Source of the DNA: Posidonia oceanica
Taxonomy: Eukaryota > Streptophyta > Magnoliopsida > Alismatales > Posidoniaceae
Assembly (NCBI GenBank): GCA_037176725.1
Contig: JAZBRS010000026.1
Location: forward strand, 57,080,501-57,144,500
Length of the DNA stretch: 64,000 nt
Direction: 5' to 3'
This document shows, one piece after another, positions 34,131 through 45,195 of the stretch; within the stretch, counting starts at the first letter, position 1, and each line of letters opens with the position of its first letter. Both the position numbers and the translations under genes were made by a program. The notes beneath the pieces are model-generated. The model searched no databases. It was given only the letters and a program-made list of their open reading frames with translations, and was not told the DNA's origin.

Positions 34131-35291
34131 CCCTTGGCCGCCCTTTCCTTGGTTTTTGCTCTGCCTTGCTCTGCTTTGTCTAACTTGCTTGTTTGCTTGC
34201 CTTTTCCTTGCCTCTATTCTTATTCGCTTTACAGCCTACCTGTCTTTACTTCCCTTGTCATATTTGCTTATTATTGCTTTATTTCCTGCATAATGCATGA
34301 CTACATACTTGTTTGGCAACAACACATGCCTTTTGAATGATGAATGTTTGCTTTTGCACGTTTGCTATGTCACTACACACGCACATGCTCTGTATATATG
34401 CATTTTGTCCTGATGAATGCTTTCCCTTCACCATCATGCTCACGAACACTCGCACATGCCATGCACCTGCCTTTTGCTTCGTTGTATGTTGATTGCTTGC
34501 CATGATTGATTGATTTTCTTCCCTTTCGCACAATGCCATGCCTAGGATAGTAGAGACTGATTGCTTTTTCTGTGGTTAATTAAAAACGGCAAATAAAAAT
34601 AAGATCTAAGGTAACTAGAGCCATCAACACACTTCCACCCTCTTGGAGTTAATAAAATACGCAAGATAAAAGACTTTAATCATTTGCATAAGCATCATAT
34701 AGGGCACGCATCTTCTCACCTGAGTCCACCTATCAGTTTGTGAAGGATGGTCCCGGCCTCTCACCCCGATGCTTTGGCATGGTGTGAGTCGGTCGGTCTG
34801 TCCCCCCTTGTCCGGGGTCGTGTCGGTGTTAGTGGAGGGTACTTCCTACGCTTAGGCGAGGTTGAGGCCACCAACGCACCACCCTGTCATTACCTGAGCT
34901 TTGGGCCGGGAGTTAGACAGGGGGCCTACTTTTCTGACTTGAGTCGGTGACCCGTACACTTGTGGATATCCGGAGTAGACAACCAGCTAGGGAACACCAG
35001 ATTGGTGAGAGAGAGAGCATGCTAGAAAGCATACATGTCATTCATGCCATAACTTAATGCATTTTTGCATTTCTTCTTTTTTAACTCTCGTTTCCTGTTG
35101 TGTCTTTAACAGAGTTCAGTAAGCGATCTCCTTAGCCGGAGCTCAGGTTCCCCCCTTGCTGACATCTCTGCTGAGACACCCGTGCTCGACCATCTCTTTC
35201 TGAGCTACTCGTCTTTGCGAGCATAGCTCCTCGTAGAGCCCGTCCCCTTTTCCCTCGTCGCAGCCCCATTTTGACTCGCTCTCAATCAGCA
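34131..35291 (+). other. Rest of the untranslated leader of element B
   Basis: No credible gene. Islands shared with the leader of A are 34790-34845 (GTCTGTCCCCCCTTGTC then GGGGTCGTGTCGGTGTT), 34942-34965 (GTCGGTGACCCGTACACTTG) and GAGAGCATGCTAGA near 35015. A pyrimidine-rich run ending TCTTTAACAG|A at 35112/35113 resembles a splice acceptor. Confidence 0.6.
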
Positions 35292-37980
35292 ATGGCCCAG
35301 CGCACAGTCGAACCCCCCCTTGCCCTTGCCTCGGAGGTGGTTTCCGCTCCGGCCCCTCCGGCTCCCGTTTCTAACCCTTCTGTGTCCTCTGTGACGCCAG
35401 GATTTTCCCTTCTGTCGTCTGGGGCACCCCAGTTTGCTGTGGGACAGTGGCAGACACTCGCTCCTCCTGATCCGGTCGCCGAGTCTATCTTGATGGCTAC
35501 TTTTCGTGTTCTGGAGGCACCACTGACCCCACCTTCTCAGGGATTTGTCACTTTTGACCCCCCTTCTGCTGCGGCGACTCTCGCCCTAGGACTCCAATCT
35601 CCTGGATAGTCCGGATCTCTTAGCCTTGGCTCCTCGCCGGCACTGCAATTCAGTGTTCCCACCGACGGGACACCTGAAGAGCAGTACCAGCAACTGATGG
35701 ACACTATCCAGCGGCTGCAGGGTATAGCTCTATCAGTCTGCCCTCCTTCCCCTCCTGTTGTTCCTGAGGTCCCTGTGCGGCCTGCTCTCGCACATCTTGC
35801 ATTGCACTCTGCACTTCCGCCTAGACCATCGTCCCAACTGCTCACGGTTCCGACGATGGGGGCACGTATCCCGCCTCTGGCATCTGCATCGCATCACACA
35901 CAGCATGCACCTCCGCCACCTGGTGGCCAGTCATTCGGACTGGTGGGAGCACAGTATCTCGCAGGCCCGACCCCCGGCACCGCCCCGGTACGGCCGCTGA
36001 TGCTCCATCATCCTACACCCACCACACAGCATACCATCTATCCTCCCCCCTTGCATCAGGCTCAGAATTCCACATGCATCCCTCCTTGCACTCCGCCACA
36101 GCACGGGTATGCCGGCCATCACCTTGCGTCACCAGGCGACGTGATGGTAGATCCGGAGGAGCACCTCGGTGCGACCCAATCGGCATACGTGGTCCCTGGC
36201 CCCGCTGCCCCATCACCTGTAGCAGCTATTCCAGACCCCATCAACAACAGGATGGATGTTCTGGAGAAGGCACTACGTCTAGTGCAGGGCACGGACCACC
36301 AGACCTACCAGTTCCGAGACCTCTACTGTTTCCCAGAGGCGGTACTCCCCCCAAAGTTCAAAATACCGGACTTTGAGAAGTATGATGGTAGGGGCTGCCC
36401 CATAGCCCATCTAAAGGCGTACTGCGGTGATCTCGCCCAACTCCAGGCGGACGAGAGGTTGCTGATCCGCCTGTTCCAGAAAAGTTTGTCTGGTCCAGCC
36501 CTCAAGTGGTTCACCTCGCTTGACATGGCTACGATCAAGACTTGGAACGACCTAAGCCAGGCGTTCTTGGAACAGTACTCCTTCAACCTCGATCTGGTCC
36601 CGAAGCGCGCAGACTTGATCGCAACCAAGCAGAATCCGGGTGAGCCGTTCGGGGAGTACGTCGGCCGCTGGCGTGCCCTTGCCTCGCAAGTTCGAGATAG
36701 GCCCTCCGACGAGGAGTCTATCGAGATCATCATAAAAGGGGCACAACCGTCTACCGGAGCTTTGCTTAGCATCCAACCTGTCACAAGCTTCACGGCTTTG
36801 ATCCGAGCTGGCACTCGCGTAGAGAGTTCGTTGCGGAGTAGCAACTTCCCCGCACTCTCTGTGCTTGCCAAGCAGGCCCCCGCCAGCAACAACGGCAGCA
36901 GCAGCAGCACCATCAACAACAACAGCAACCTCAACAACAATCGTCCCAAGAGGAAGGATCCGCCGAAGCCCGTTGTCGCATACGTCGACTCCCCTGCTGC
37001 GCCCGTTCGTCTGGCGTCTCGGCCTGCCCCTCCTCAGATCTATTACGCACCTGCACCTAGGGCACACCCCACACCACAGATCACTACCACCGCTCGACCG
37101 GTCTATCCTGCCGCACCGGTTCAGCAAGGACAATTCCAGAGGCCGAGACGGCCACCCGTTGAGAAGCGGAAATTCGCCCCACTGGTGGAACCGCTCACTG
37201 CCGTCCTCCCGAAGGTTGCGTCGCTCCTGAAATTTCCAGAGGTTCGCCCGCCACCAAACCCACTACCGCATTAGTTTAAGGCGAACCTTTTCTGCGATTT
37301 TCATCGAAGCGTCGGGCATTCGACTGATAATTGCTTCACTCTCCGGAATGCTATCCAGGATCTGATCGAATCGGGAACGATTGTGATCGACACGCACGAG
37401 GCATCCACTTCTGCACCATCTCATGCACCTGCATCAGCATCTATCCCATCTAATGTTGTCCGCCGACCCCTGCCGGAGCACTCCTATTCAGGAGGCGCAG
37501 GGACCTCAGGAATCCACTCTTTGTTTCCTTCCGGATCTCTCACGTCTGTGGTAGATCCTTCCGAGCTTATCCATGATGTTTCTACTCCCTTTCCAGTCTC
37601 TCTCTATCTTGTAGCTGTCGCCGGTTCCGAGTCGGGCGTTCATATGATCCGACCGCGCACCAGGCCGGAGCGTCCTCCTGCATCAGCCGCCATGCTTTCC
37701 CGGGCCCAATCCCCAATACATCTCCTAGCCAGACCTCAGCTAGAGTTCCCCGTACACCTGTTAGCAAGGCCTCAATCCCCTCCTGGCTTGCCTTCCCAGC
37801 TACCCTCCTATCCGTGCCCTCCTCAGCCTGTAGCCCCTCTCGTGCTCGCTGCACGCGCTCCCGTGGTTATCAACCTAACCCGAGATACCCATCGCGTACC
37901 CTACAGCTACGCCACAGAAATGTGTGCGGAAGTGACGCGATCGGGGAGGGTCTACCGACCTCCAGCACTAGTAGCCAGGC
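35292..37980 (+). pseudogene. Element B gag, broken by two TAG codons
   Basis: The start ATGGCCCAGCGCAC matches A. One reading frame runs through the Pro-rich N-terminus, the capsid homology (about 36330-36830: AHLKAYCGDLAQLQADERLL, GPALKWFTSLDMATIKTWNDL), an Asn/Ser-rich run, a C2H4H4C zinc-finger-like motif (about 37292-37335) and a Pro-rich tail. Stops are TAG 35607-35609 (CAG in A) and TAG 37272-37274 (TGG in A). Otherwise it is open and in frame with the protease. Gag forms the particle and binds genomic RNA in related elements. Confidence 0.9.
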
Positions 37981-39143
37981 CTAGTCACCCAGAACCTGCA
38001 ACATCCCTGCCCTTAGTCCAGCCTACAGTCCCACCATCTTCAGGCCAGCCTCTTGAATCCATCATAGTTGAACCTGTTCCTAAAACCGCACCACCTACTA
38101 CCAAGAAATGCCAACCTAAAGCCGACATCACTTCCCAGCTCAAAAAGGTTAAAGCCGACATATCCATCTGGGACCTGATACATACTTCTGCCGAGCAGCG
38201 CGAGGCTTTCCTTCGCGTGTTCCAAGCCGCCCGTGTGTCCCAAGCCATAGAACCTGCCGCCTTGGAAAGCATGGTCGGAACGATCACAGAGCCCCAGGTC
38301 ATCACTTTCACGAGTGATGAGTTGCCTCCGGCAGGGATTAATCACAACCAACCCTTGTTCGTCATAGTACAATTCAAGAACTTTTGCATTCCCCTTGCAC
38401 TGGTCGATAATGGGTCAGGCCTTAACGTCTGTCCCTTGCGAACAGCAACCAAGCTCGGATTCAAGGCCGAGGACATTACTCCGGCTGTAAAGGGAATGAC
38501 AGCTTTTGATAATACTCACCATGACGCTCTAGGGATTCTGATTATTCCTCTGATCATTGGTCCGGTCACATTCGATGTGGAATTCTACGTCGTCGACTTG
38601 GAACCTAACTTCAACTTTCTACTTGGGCGCCCTTGGCTCCACAAGCATCAGGTTATCCCCTCGACCCTCCATCGCATGATCAAGTTCCGCCGAGGCGACG
38701 ACGTTATCGTTGTCATGGCAGAGAATTTCGAGAAGGAGCGGATCGAGGCGATTTCCTCTATCTCTTCGCGGACTGTCCCCTTTGACCCTGAACTCTCGAA
38801 TGCCTTATATCGCGTTAATCGGTGCGAGCCGGTTAACTTTTTACCAGATCTCGAACGTGTCAACTCCTTGGCCGTTCACAACAACCCTTTTCAGATGGTC
38901 GAGAACGTCTGTCACAGGTGGGGCTACGTCAAAGGGACACCGCTTGGGCGACATGGCCAGGGAATCGCTGAACCAATCATGGCAGAAGAACGAAGAGACA
39001 ACGAGGGTCTAGGGTACGACCCTCACACTGATAAAGGCAAGCGCCCGCAAGCGAAGAGTCGGAGAATGACCATACCTCGGAGCTTGGCTAACTTCACAAG
39101 CATAGGTATCCTGGATTCAAATGCAGTTCAAACCGTAGTGTAG
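37981..39143 (+). pseudogene. Element B aspartic protease region
   Basis: In frame with gag. It opens with the linker DITSQLKKVKADISIWDLIH, then the protease active site LVDNGSGLNVCP (Asp codon 38406-38408) and LLGRPWLHKHQVIPS. A G-patch-like WGYVKGTPLGRHGQGI follows near 38920, near the C-terminus. A TAG at 39141-39143 ends the frame where A reads on. DNGS in place of DTG/DSG is usual in the Tat lineage. No damage is seen inside the protease itself. Confidence 0.9.
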
Positions 39144-40490
39144 TCGGAGCCGTGCCAAAGCTCTCCGCCACCGGAGGAGGACTGGGTCTGCGTTGAGGAC
39201 TACTACTCAGACGAGGAACAGTCTAGCACAACAGGGGCAGTTCAGACTTGCAATGAAAGCCAGCATGGCCCAGCAGCACCTCGGTCAGTTTGTTCAATCC
39301 TTCCGACCGCAGATCATGAAGCAGCAGATTTGGCAGAACACTTGGCAGATTTGACACTCTTTGATTCTCCCGCAATCATGTCAGCACCATCAGCACCAAC
39401 TCAAGCGCAGTCGGTCAGTTCGCATGCAACCGTTGTCACACCGGTGCAACCGCCACCCTCTCAGGAGGGTCAATCACTGAGTCCAGTCAGCAGTGTGACT
39501 CAGCCCTTCCCAGAAGCCGCATCTCAGGCAACGCAGCCAGCTCAATCAGTCATGCATTCTCTTGCCGCGGACCGGCGACTTTCATGGCAAGATCCTATGA
39601 CATCAGAGGCCGTGCTCTCATCATCATCATCAGTCACGGAGAACCAGCTGAGCATCGCGGTCTCCCGGCCCTCGAGCCTTCAAGAGAGCCCCTCTGCCCA
39701 TCCTCTGACAGCAGCAGTCACTCTGGCAGCATATCCATCTGCAATCCCTCTGACTAGACCATCTGGGCCTCCCTTGCCGAGGCTGTCGCAATCAGGCGTG
39801 CCCATGACTCAGAACATACAAGTACCAGAGACAACAATCCATCTTGCAGCCGAGCCAGCGCCACAGGCCCTCGGCGCCTACTATGTCGATTCACCCTCAG
39901 ATGAGGAAGAAGGGGGCGATAGAAGCCCAAGTCGATTCATGGATGTCTGATTTAGAGCTGCTTTACCAAGAACAGCTCGAATCCATAGTGGAAGACCTGG
40001 CACAGCACCGAGCCGCAGAAAGGAAAGGAAAAGCCGTAGTTACGGATCCTCCTTCGCGAGAGAACCACACCTCCATCATGGCCCTGGAAGAAAATCCAAG
40101 AGTGCCAGACTCCTCTAGACCCGATGAGCTCATTACCATTCAACCCGAAGGTGGGTCTAGTTGGCTTGTGCAGCACATGCCTCATTCGGGGAGGATAGCG
40201 AGCGGCAGTATCCAAGTCAGCCGCCAGTCTGACATGCCCTCCACAAGTATGTTAGCAGACTCAGAGGAAGAGACACCACTCACGCAGTAGTAGTAACAGG
40301 GCAGAAAGCAAAATCAGTGACAGAGTTGTCAGAAGTTTCAGTAGCAAAGTTATCAGCAGTATCAATCACAGAGCCAGCAAGGCCTTCAGCAGTGTCAGCA
40401 GAACATGCAGCAATGTCATCAGTAGTAGGACGGACAGAGGAAGCCATCAGGGCAGAGGTCGCACACCGAAGATACAGAAACACTCGGGTA
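39144..40490 (+). pseudogene. Element B protease-to-RT spacer, coding-like, frame-shifted
   Basis: Open after the TAG at 39141, with Ser/Ala/Pro/Gln-rich sequence and no recognised domain. The island YYVDSPSDEEEG matches A. One extra G in a run of five (39913-39917) shifts the frame. An indel near 40270-40285 restores it before RT. Between them GKAVVTDPPS matches A in the shifted frame, so both changes are recent damage. The spacer is the fastest-changing coding-like part of both elements. Confidence 0.6.
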
Positions 40491-42170
40491 GGTGTGACCA
40501 TCCTGAGGCGTCACCAGGGTCAAGAAGCGGAACTTCTACACTCCTTCGATGTGACAAACCCCACTTTCGAAAAGGAGATCCTCTCAGAACTTGTTGCATA
40601 CGGAGAGGAAGATAATACAGGCGAAGATGAGAATGATGACCCATCACCTGAGTTCCGGCCCTATGATGACGACCCAGAAGGTCCCAACCTGCATGTTGAG
40701 GAAGAAACGGAGGTCATTAATCTCGGCACGGCCGAAGAAACTAGAAAGGTTCGCATCAGTGCCCTACTATCACCCCAAGTCAGAATAAAGTTCATCGCGT
40801 TCTTGAAAGAGTACGCAGACGTCTTCGCCTGGACCTATGAAGACATGGTTGGCCTTGATGTCGAGATAGTGGTCCACAACTTACCCCTGAAGCCGGACGC
40901 CAAGCCAGTAAAGCAGAAACTGAGAAGATGGCGACCACAGTGGCTGCTCATGATCAAGGAAGAGATAATGAAGTAGCTTGATGTTAACTTTCTGAAAGTC
41001 GTCCTTTACCCTGAGTGGCTTGCAAACATCGTGCCAGTGCCCAAGAAGGACGGTCGGATCTGGATATGTATCGACTACAGGGACCTGAACAAGGCGAGTC
41101 CCAAGGACGACTTCCCATTGCCTCACATTGACGTCCTAGTCGACAGGGCCACAAGATGCTATCCTTTATGGACGGCTTCTCCGGCTATAATCAGATCAGG
41201 ATGGCAGAAGAAGACATGGAAAAGACTTCATTCATCACCCCCTGGGGGGTCTTCTGTTATCAGGTTATGCCATTTGGGTTGAAAAACGCCGGCGCAACTT
41301 ATCAGAGAGCCATGACTGCACTCTTTAACGACCTCATGCACCAAGAAGTGGAGGTCTATGTAGATGACATGATCGCAAAGACCAAAGAGCCTGAGGATCA
41401 CCTTGCTTGCTTGAAGAAGCTCTTTGACCGTCTGAGGAAATACAGACTGAGACTTAACCCCAGTAAATGCGTGTTTGGGGTTTCATCTGGCAAACTTCTG
41501 GGCTACATTGTTAGCCAAAGGGGGTTCGAGGCCTACTTGGGCGTCTACAGTACATCAGTCGCTTCATTGCACAACTTACGCCCATCTGCGAGCCCATTTT
41601 CAAACTCCTGCGGAAAAATGCACAAATTGACTGGAATGAAGAATGTCAGGCCGCATTCGATAAGATCAAGCAACTACTGGTCAAACCCCTCGTCCTGGTC
41701 CCTCCTACACCAGGAAGACCTCTGCTCCTCTACCTCTCAACTACGCAGCATTCCATGGGTGCCGTCTTGGGCCAACACGACGAATCTGGTAGGAAGGAAC
41801 GCGCCATCTACTACCTGAGCAAGAAATTTAATGAATGTGAAGCCAGGTACAGCACGATGGAGAAGACCTGCCTGTCCCTTGTCTGGGCCGCACAGAAACT
41901 GAGACACTATATGATGGCGTACCCAGTTCAGCTCTTGTGCCGTCATGACCCTATCAAATTTCTTTTCCAAAAGCCGGCTTTGGTGGGCAGGTGCGTCAAG
42001 TGGCAGGTTTTGTTATCTCAATACGACATCACCTTCGTCACACAGCGATCTATGAAAGGCCAGGCTATGGCGGATCACCTTGCAGATTTCCCTTTGCCCG
42101 AGTATCAGCCACTCCAGATGCAGTTCCCGGATGAAGACATTCTCTTTGCAATGGAGGACTGGGAGGAGAA
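40491..42170 (+). pseudogene. Element B reverse transcriptase and first RNase H, broken
   Basis: It has the same motifs as A, with YVDD at 41357-41368. Damage compared with A: TAG 40974-40976 (CAG in A); a 7-base deletion near 41145 after VLVD; and a deletion of about 68 bases near 41530 that removes the stretch after SQRG (VDPSKAKAIVDMPPPKTEKE in A). The first RNase H lacks the DAS-type Asp (TTQHSMGAVLGQ), as in A. The two deletions change frame, so three frames are needed to read the region. Confidence 0.9.
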
Positions 42171-43918
42171 AGACCCTGAAGAGCAAGAGCATTGGCGGCT
42201 GTACTTCGACGGTGCTGTCAATAAAAGGGGGTCGGGGCATAGGCGCAGTGCTGACCACGCCCCAGGGGCAAATGATCCCTTTTGCGAGGAAGCTGACTTT
42301 CGCATGCACGAACAATGAGGCAGAATATGAGGCATGCATCCTGGGTTTGAAAGTCGCCCTCGAACATAAGGCGCAGAGGTTGCATGTGCACGGTGATGGC
42401 ATGCTAGTGATCTCTCAAGTGAATGGCGACTGGAAAACCAAGGACCCGAAGCTCGTGCCGTATCATGAATGTTTGCTGGGGCTAATAGAAGAGTTCGAGA
42501 GCATTGACTTCACATACATGAACAGAGCAAAGAATGCATACGCAGATGCACTAGCAACCTTGGCATCTTGGCTCAATATACCAGAGAGCAGCAAGGTAGA
42601 TGTGTCAGTCACCTGCATAGAGGAGCCCGCCCATTGCATGAACATAGAGGAAGCAGATTCGACCACGGAGCAGCCATGGTATCATGATGTCAAAGCATTC
42701 TTGGAATCCGGCAGTCTCCCACCTGGCACCACCGCGGAAGATAAGAGAACTTTGGCGCGTCTGGCATCGAAATATGTGTTGGGGGCTGGGCAGTTATACA
42801 GAAGATCGTACAATCAGATGCTACTACACTGCCTGGACAAGCCGGAGGCTGATACCCTAATGCTTCAAGTACATGCAGGGACCTGTGGCCCGCACATGAA
42901 CGGTGTCCTCTTAGCCAAGAAGATCATGCTCCAAGGATATTTCTGGCAAACCATGGAGGCGGACTGCTGCCGGTTCGTGCGTAAATGCCACAACTGTCAG
43001 GTCCATGGCAATTTTATCAAGGCCCCTCCTCATCAGCTGCATGACATGTCCTCGCCGTGGCCTTTCTCCACCTGGGGGATCGACGTCATTGGCGCAATAC
43101 ACCCTGCTGCTTCAAACGGCCATCGCTTCATCATGGTAGCGATAGACTACTTCACTAAGTGGGTGGAAGCAGCCTCTTACAGAACAATCACCGCGGTGGC
43201 AACAGAAAAGTTCATCAGGCACAACATCGTTGCCCGATACGGGGTCCCTCACTCCATCATCTCTGATAATGGCACGAACTTCATCGCCAAGAGAACTGAG
43301 GAGTTCCTACAGAATTTCAGAATCAAGCATCACCGCTCCTCACCATATCGGCCTCAGATGAATGGAGCAGTGGAGTCTGCTAACAAGAATATCATCAAAA
43401 TCATGAAGAAGATGGCGGAAACCCACAAGGACTGGCACGATCAGCTCCCGTACGCACTATGGGCGTACAGGACATCAATCCGGACCTCAACAGGAGCCAC
43501 CCCGTACTCGCTGGTGTACGGTATGGAAGCAGTATTACCCGTCGAGGTGGAGGTCCCCTCGTTACGAATTTTACGAGAAGCTGAGTTGGAAGAGGCAGAA
43601 TGGGTCGAAGACCGCTGCGTCCAACTGAATCTGATTGATGAGCACAGACTACAAGCCATGCATAACGCTCACTGTTACCAAAAGCGAATGGCTAGAGCAT
43701 TCCTGAAGAAAGTCTGGCCCAGAAGCTTCCAGCCTGGGGATCTTGTTCTGCGTGCCATTCATCTACCTGACGGTTGAGGCAAATTCCGACCTAACTGGCG
43801 CGGTCCCTTTGTAGTTAAACAGATCTTCTCAGGCGGCGTAGTAACTCTTGAGGACATGGACCAGGTCGAGCAGTCTGAGCCGGTCAACATGTGCTACCTC
43901 AAGAAGTACTATCAGTAG
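42171..43918 (+). pseudogene. Element B second RNase H (aRH) and integrase
   Basis: aRH shows LYFDGAVN (Asp 42208-42210), NNEAEYEA, VHGDGMLV and NAYADALA, so all acidic residues are kept. One extra G in a run of five near 42226-42230 shifts the frame. From there to 43774 the frame is open for some 500 codons. The integrase keeps its zinc region (HAGTCGPHMNG, CHNCQ) and the full triad: GIDVIG (Asp 43082-43084), SDNGTNF and VESANK. TGA at 43775-43777 (CGA in A) cuts off the C-terminal module. The natural stop is the TAG at 43916-43918. Confidence 0.92.
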
Positions 43919-45195
43919 CTGAGAGTAGCCATTGCAGATCCTTCCTCCCACTTGTCATATCTTCACCACTCGCATGTCTTTGTATCTCTTTTCGCTCTAT
44001 CTCCTCCCTACTTCACTTCATCCCATTTCCTACGCTTCCTGACATTGCAGCACTCCTGTGCATCCCTGCTCATCCCGTTCACATTCCTCATCAAATCATG
44101 CATTGCATAGCTGCCCGGTGATGAAAACCGGAGGTGCTTGCCTGCTGCGAAAGGAGTCTCCCGACTTCACCTGATACTACTTAGACGTCTTGACTAGTGA
44201 GGGAGCCACCACTCAATGAAAGCGGGCGAAGTGCCCAAATTCCTAAAGACTTACACTCCTAGAAGAGTACTAGGTGTTGGCCAGGAAGCAATACACATCT
44301 CAGCTTAGATATGCAAAAAAAAAAAAGAGAGAAAGAGAGAGCCAAAAGTCGGTACCTGGAAAAAACTCTAACACCCATTTCCCCTAGGGAAGGGACAGCA
44401 GAGACCTGCAAGCCAAAAGAGCAAGAAAAATGAAAAAGAATGAAAAAGAAAAAAAAGAAAGAAAAACAAAAAACCACGGAAAAAGGAGAATGATGGAAAA
44501 AGAAAGGGAGGGAGACAAAGGCCCCATTCCCGCAAAAACAAAACAAAAAAAAGCAAAAAAAAAAAAGAAAAAAAAAGAAAAAAAAGAGAATAAAGGCAAG
44601 CAGGGTAACCCCGCACCTCTCACCTACCCCAGAAAAGAGTCAAAGCCCGGATCAGGTCCTCCTCGCTTCCAAAATGGGAATGAGGAGAGCCCTGCACACC
44701 GACATAAAAAGAGAAGGAAGAGGTAGGAGCGAGTGTAAGTCCTTGAGAGTTTGACATGGAGCCCGTCCACTCTACACCACCACCAAACATCACCAACACC
44801 CTTTTCCTAGAGTGCCACCAACAAGTCAGGAGCCCAAGTAGAGTCCGGTGAGTTAGGGACCGCTCCTTTCTTATGCAGCAGACACCAAAGCACCCCGATA
44901 CTGAGGGCAAACCGCACCAATCACACATGTATCCGCATTTTCCAGTCATCTTCCCCCTTCTGATCATTCTACTCCGCAAGAGCTTACTCCAGCACTGAGA
45001 CAGTGCTTCTACTCAGCACGCGTTGGCACCATCAGGCTGCGACAACCCGGGACTCCCACCAATCCCCGCCGCGTCGGCAGAATGCCCTTTGCTTACATAT
45101 GTTCAATTGCCATAGTCTGAATGTTTACTGTTGAATGTGTTGGATTGCTTTTACCAGTTTCAGAATCTGCTTTCCAATGATAGTTTTCTGCCTAT
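43919..45195 (+). other. Non-coding region between pol and the extra ORF of B
   Basis: 1.28 kb. 44105-44270 is shared with A (GATGAAAACCGGAGGTGCTTG, GTGAGGGAGCCACCA). 44310-44600 is a purine-rich, A-heavy run (AAAGAAA, AAAAAAG repeats) that has a counterpart in A at 55285-55430. The ORFs in it follow from this composition. 44760-45190 has no recognisable feature. Confidence 0.7.
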
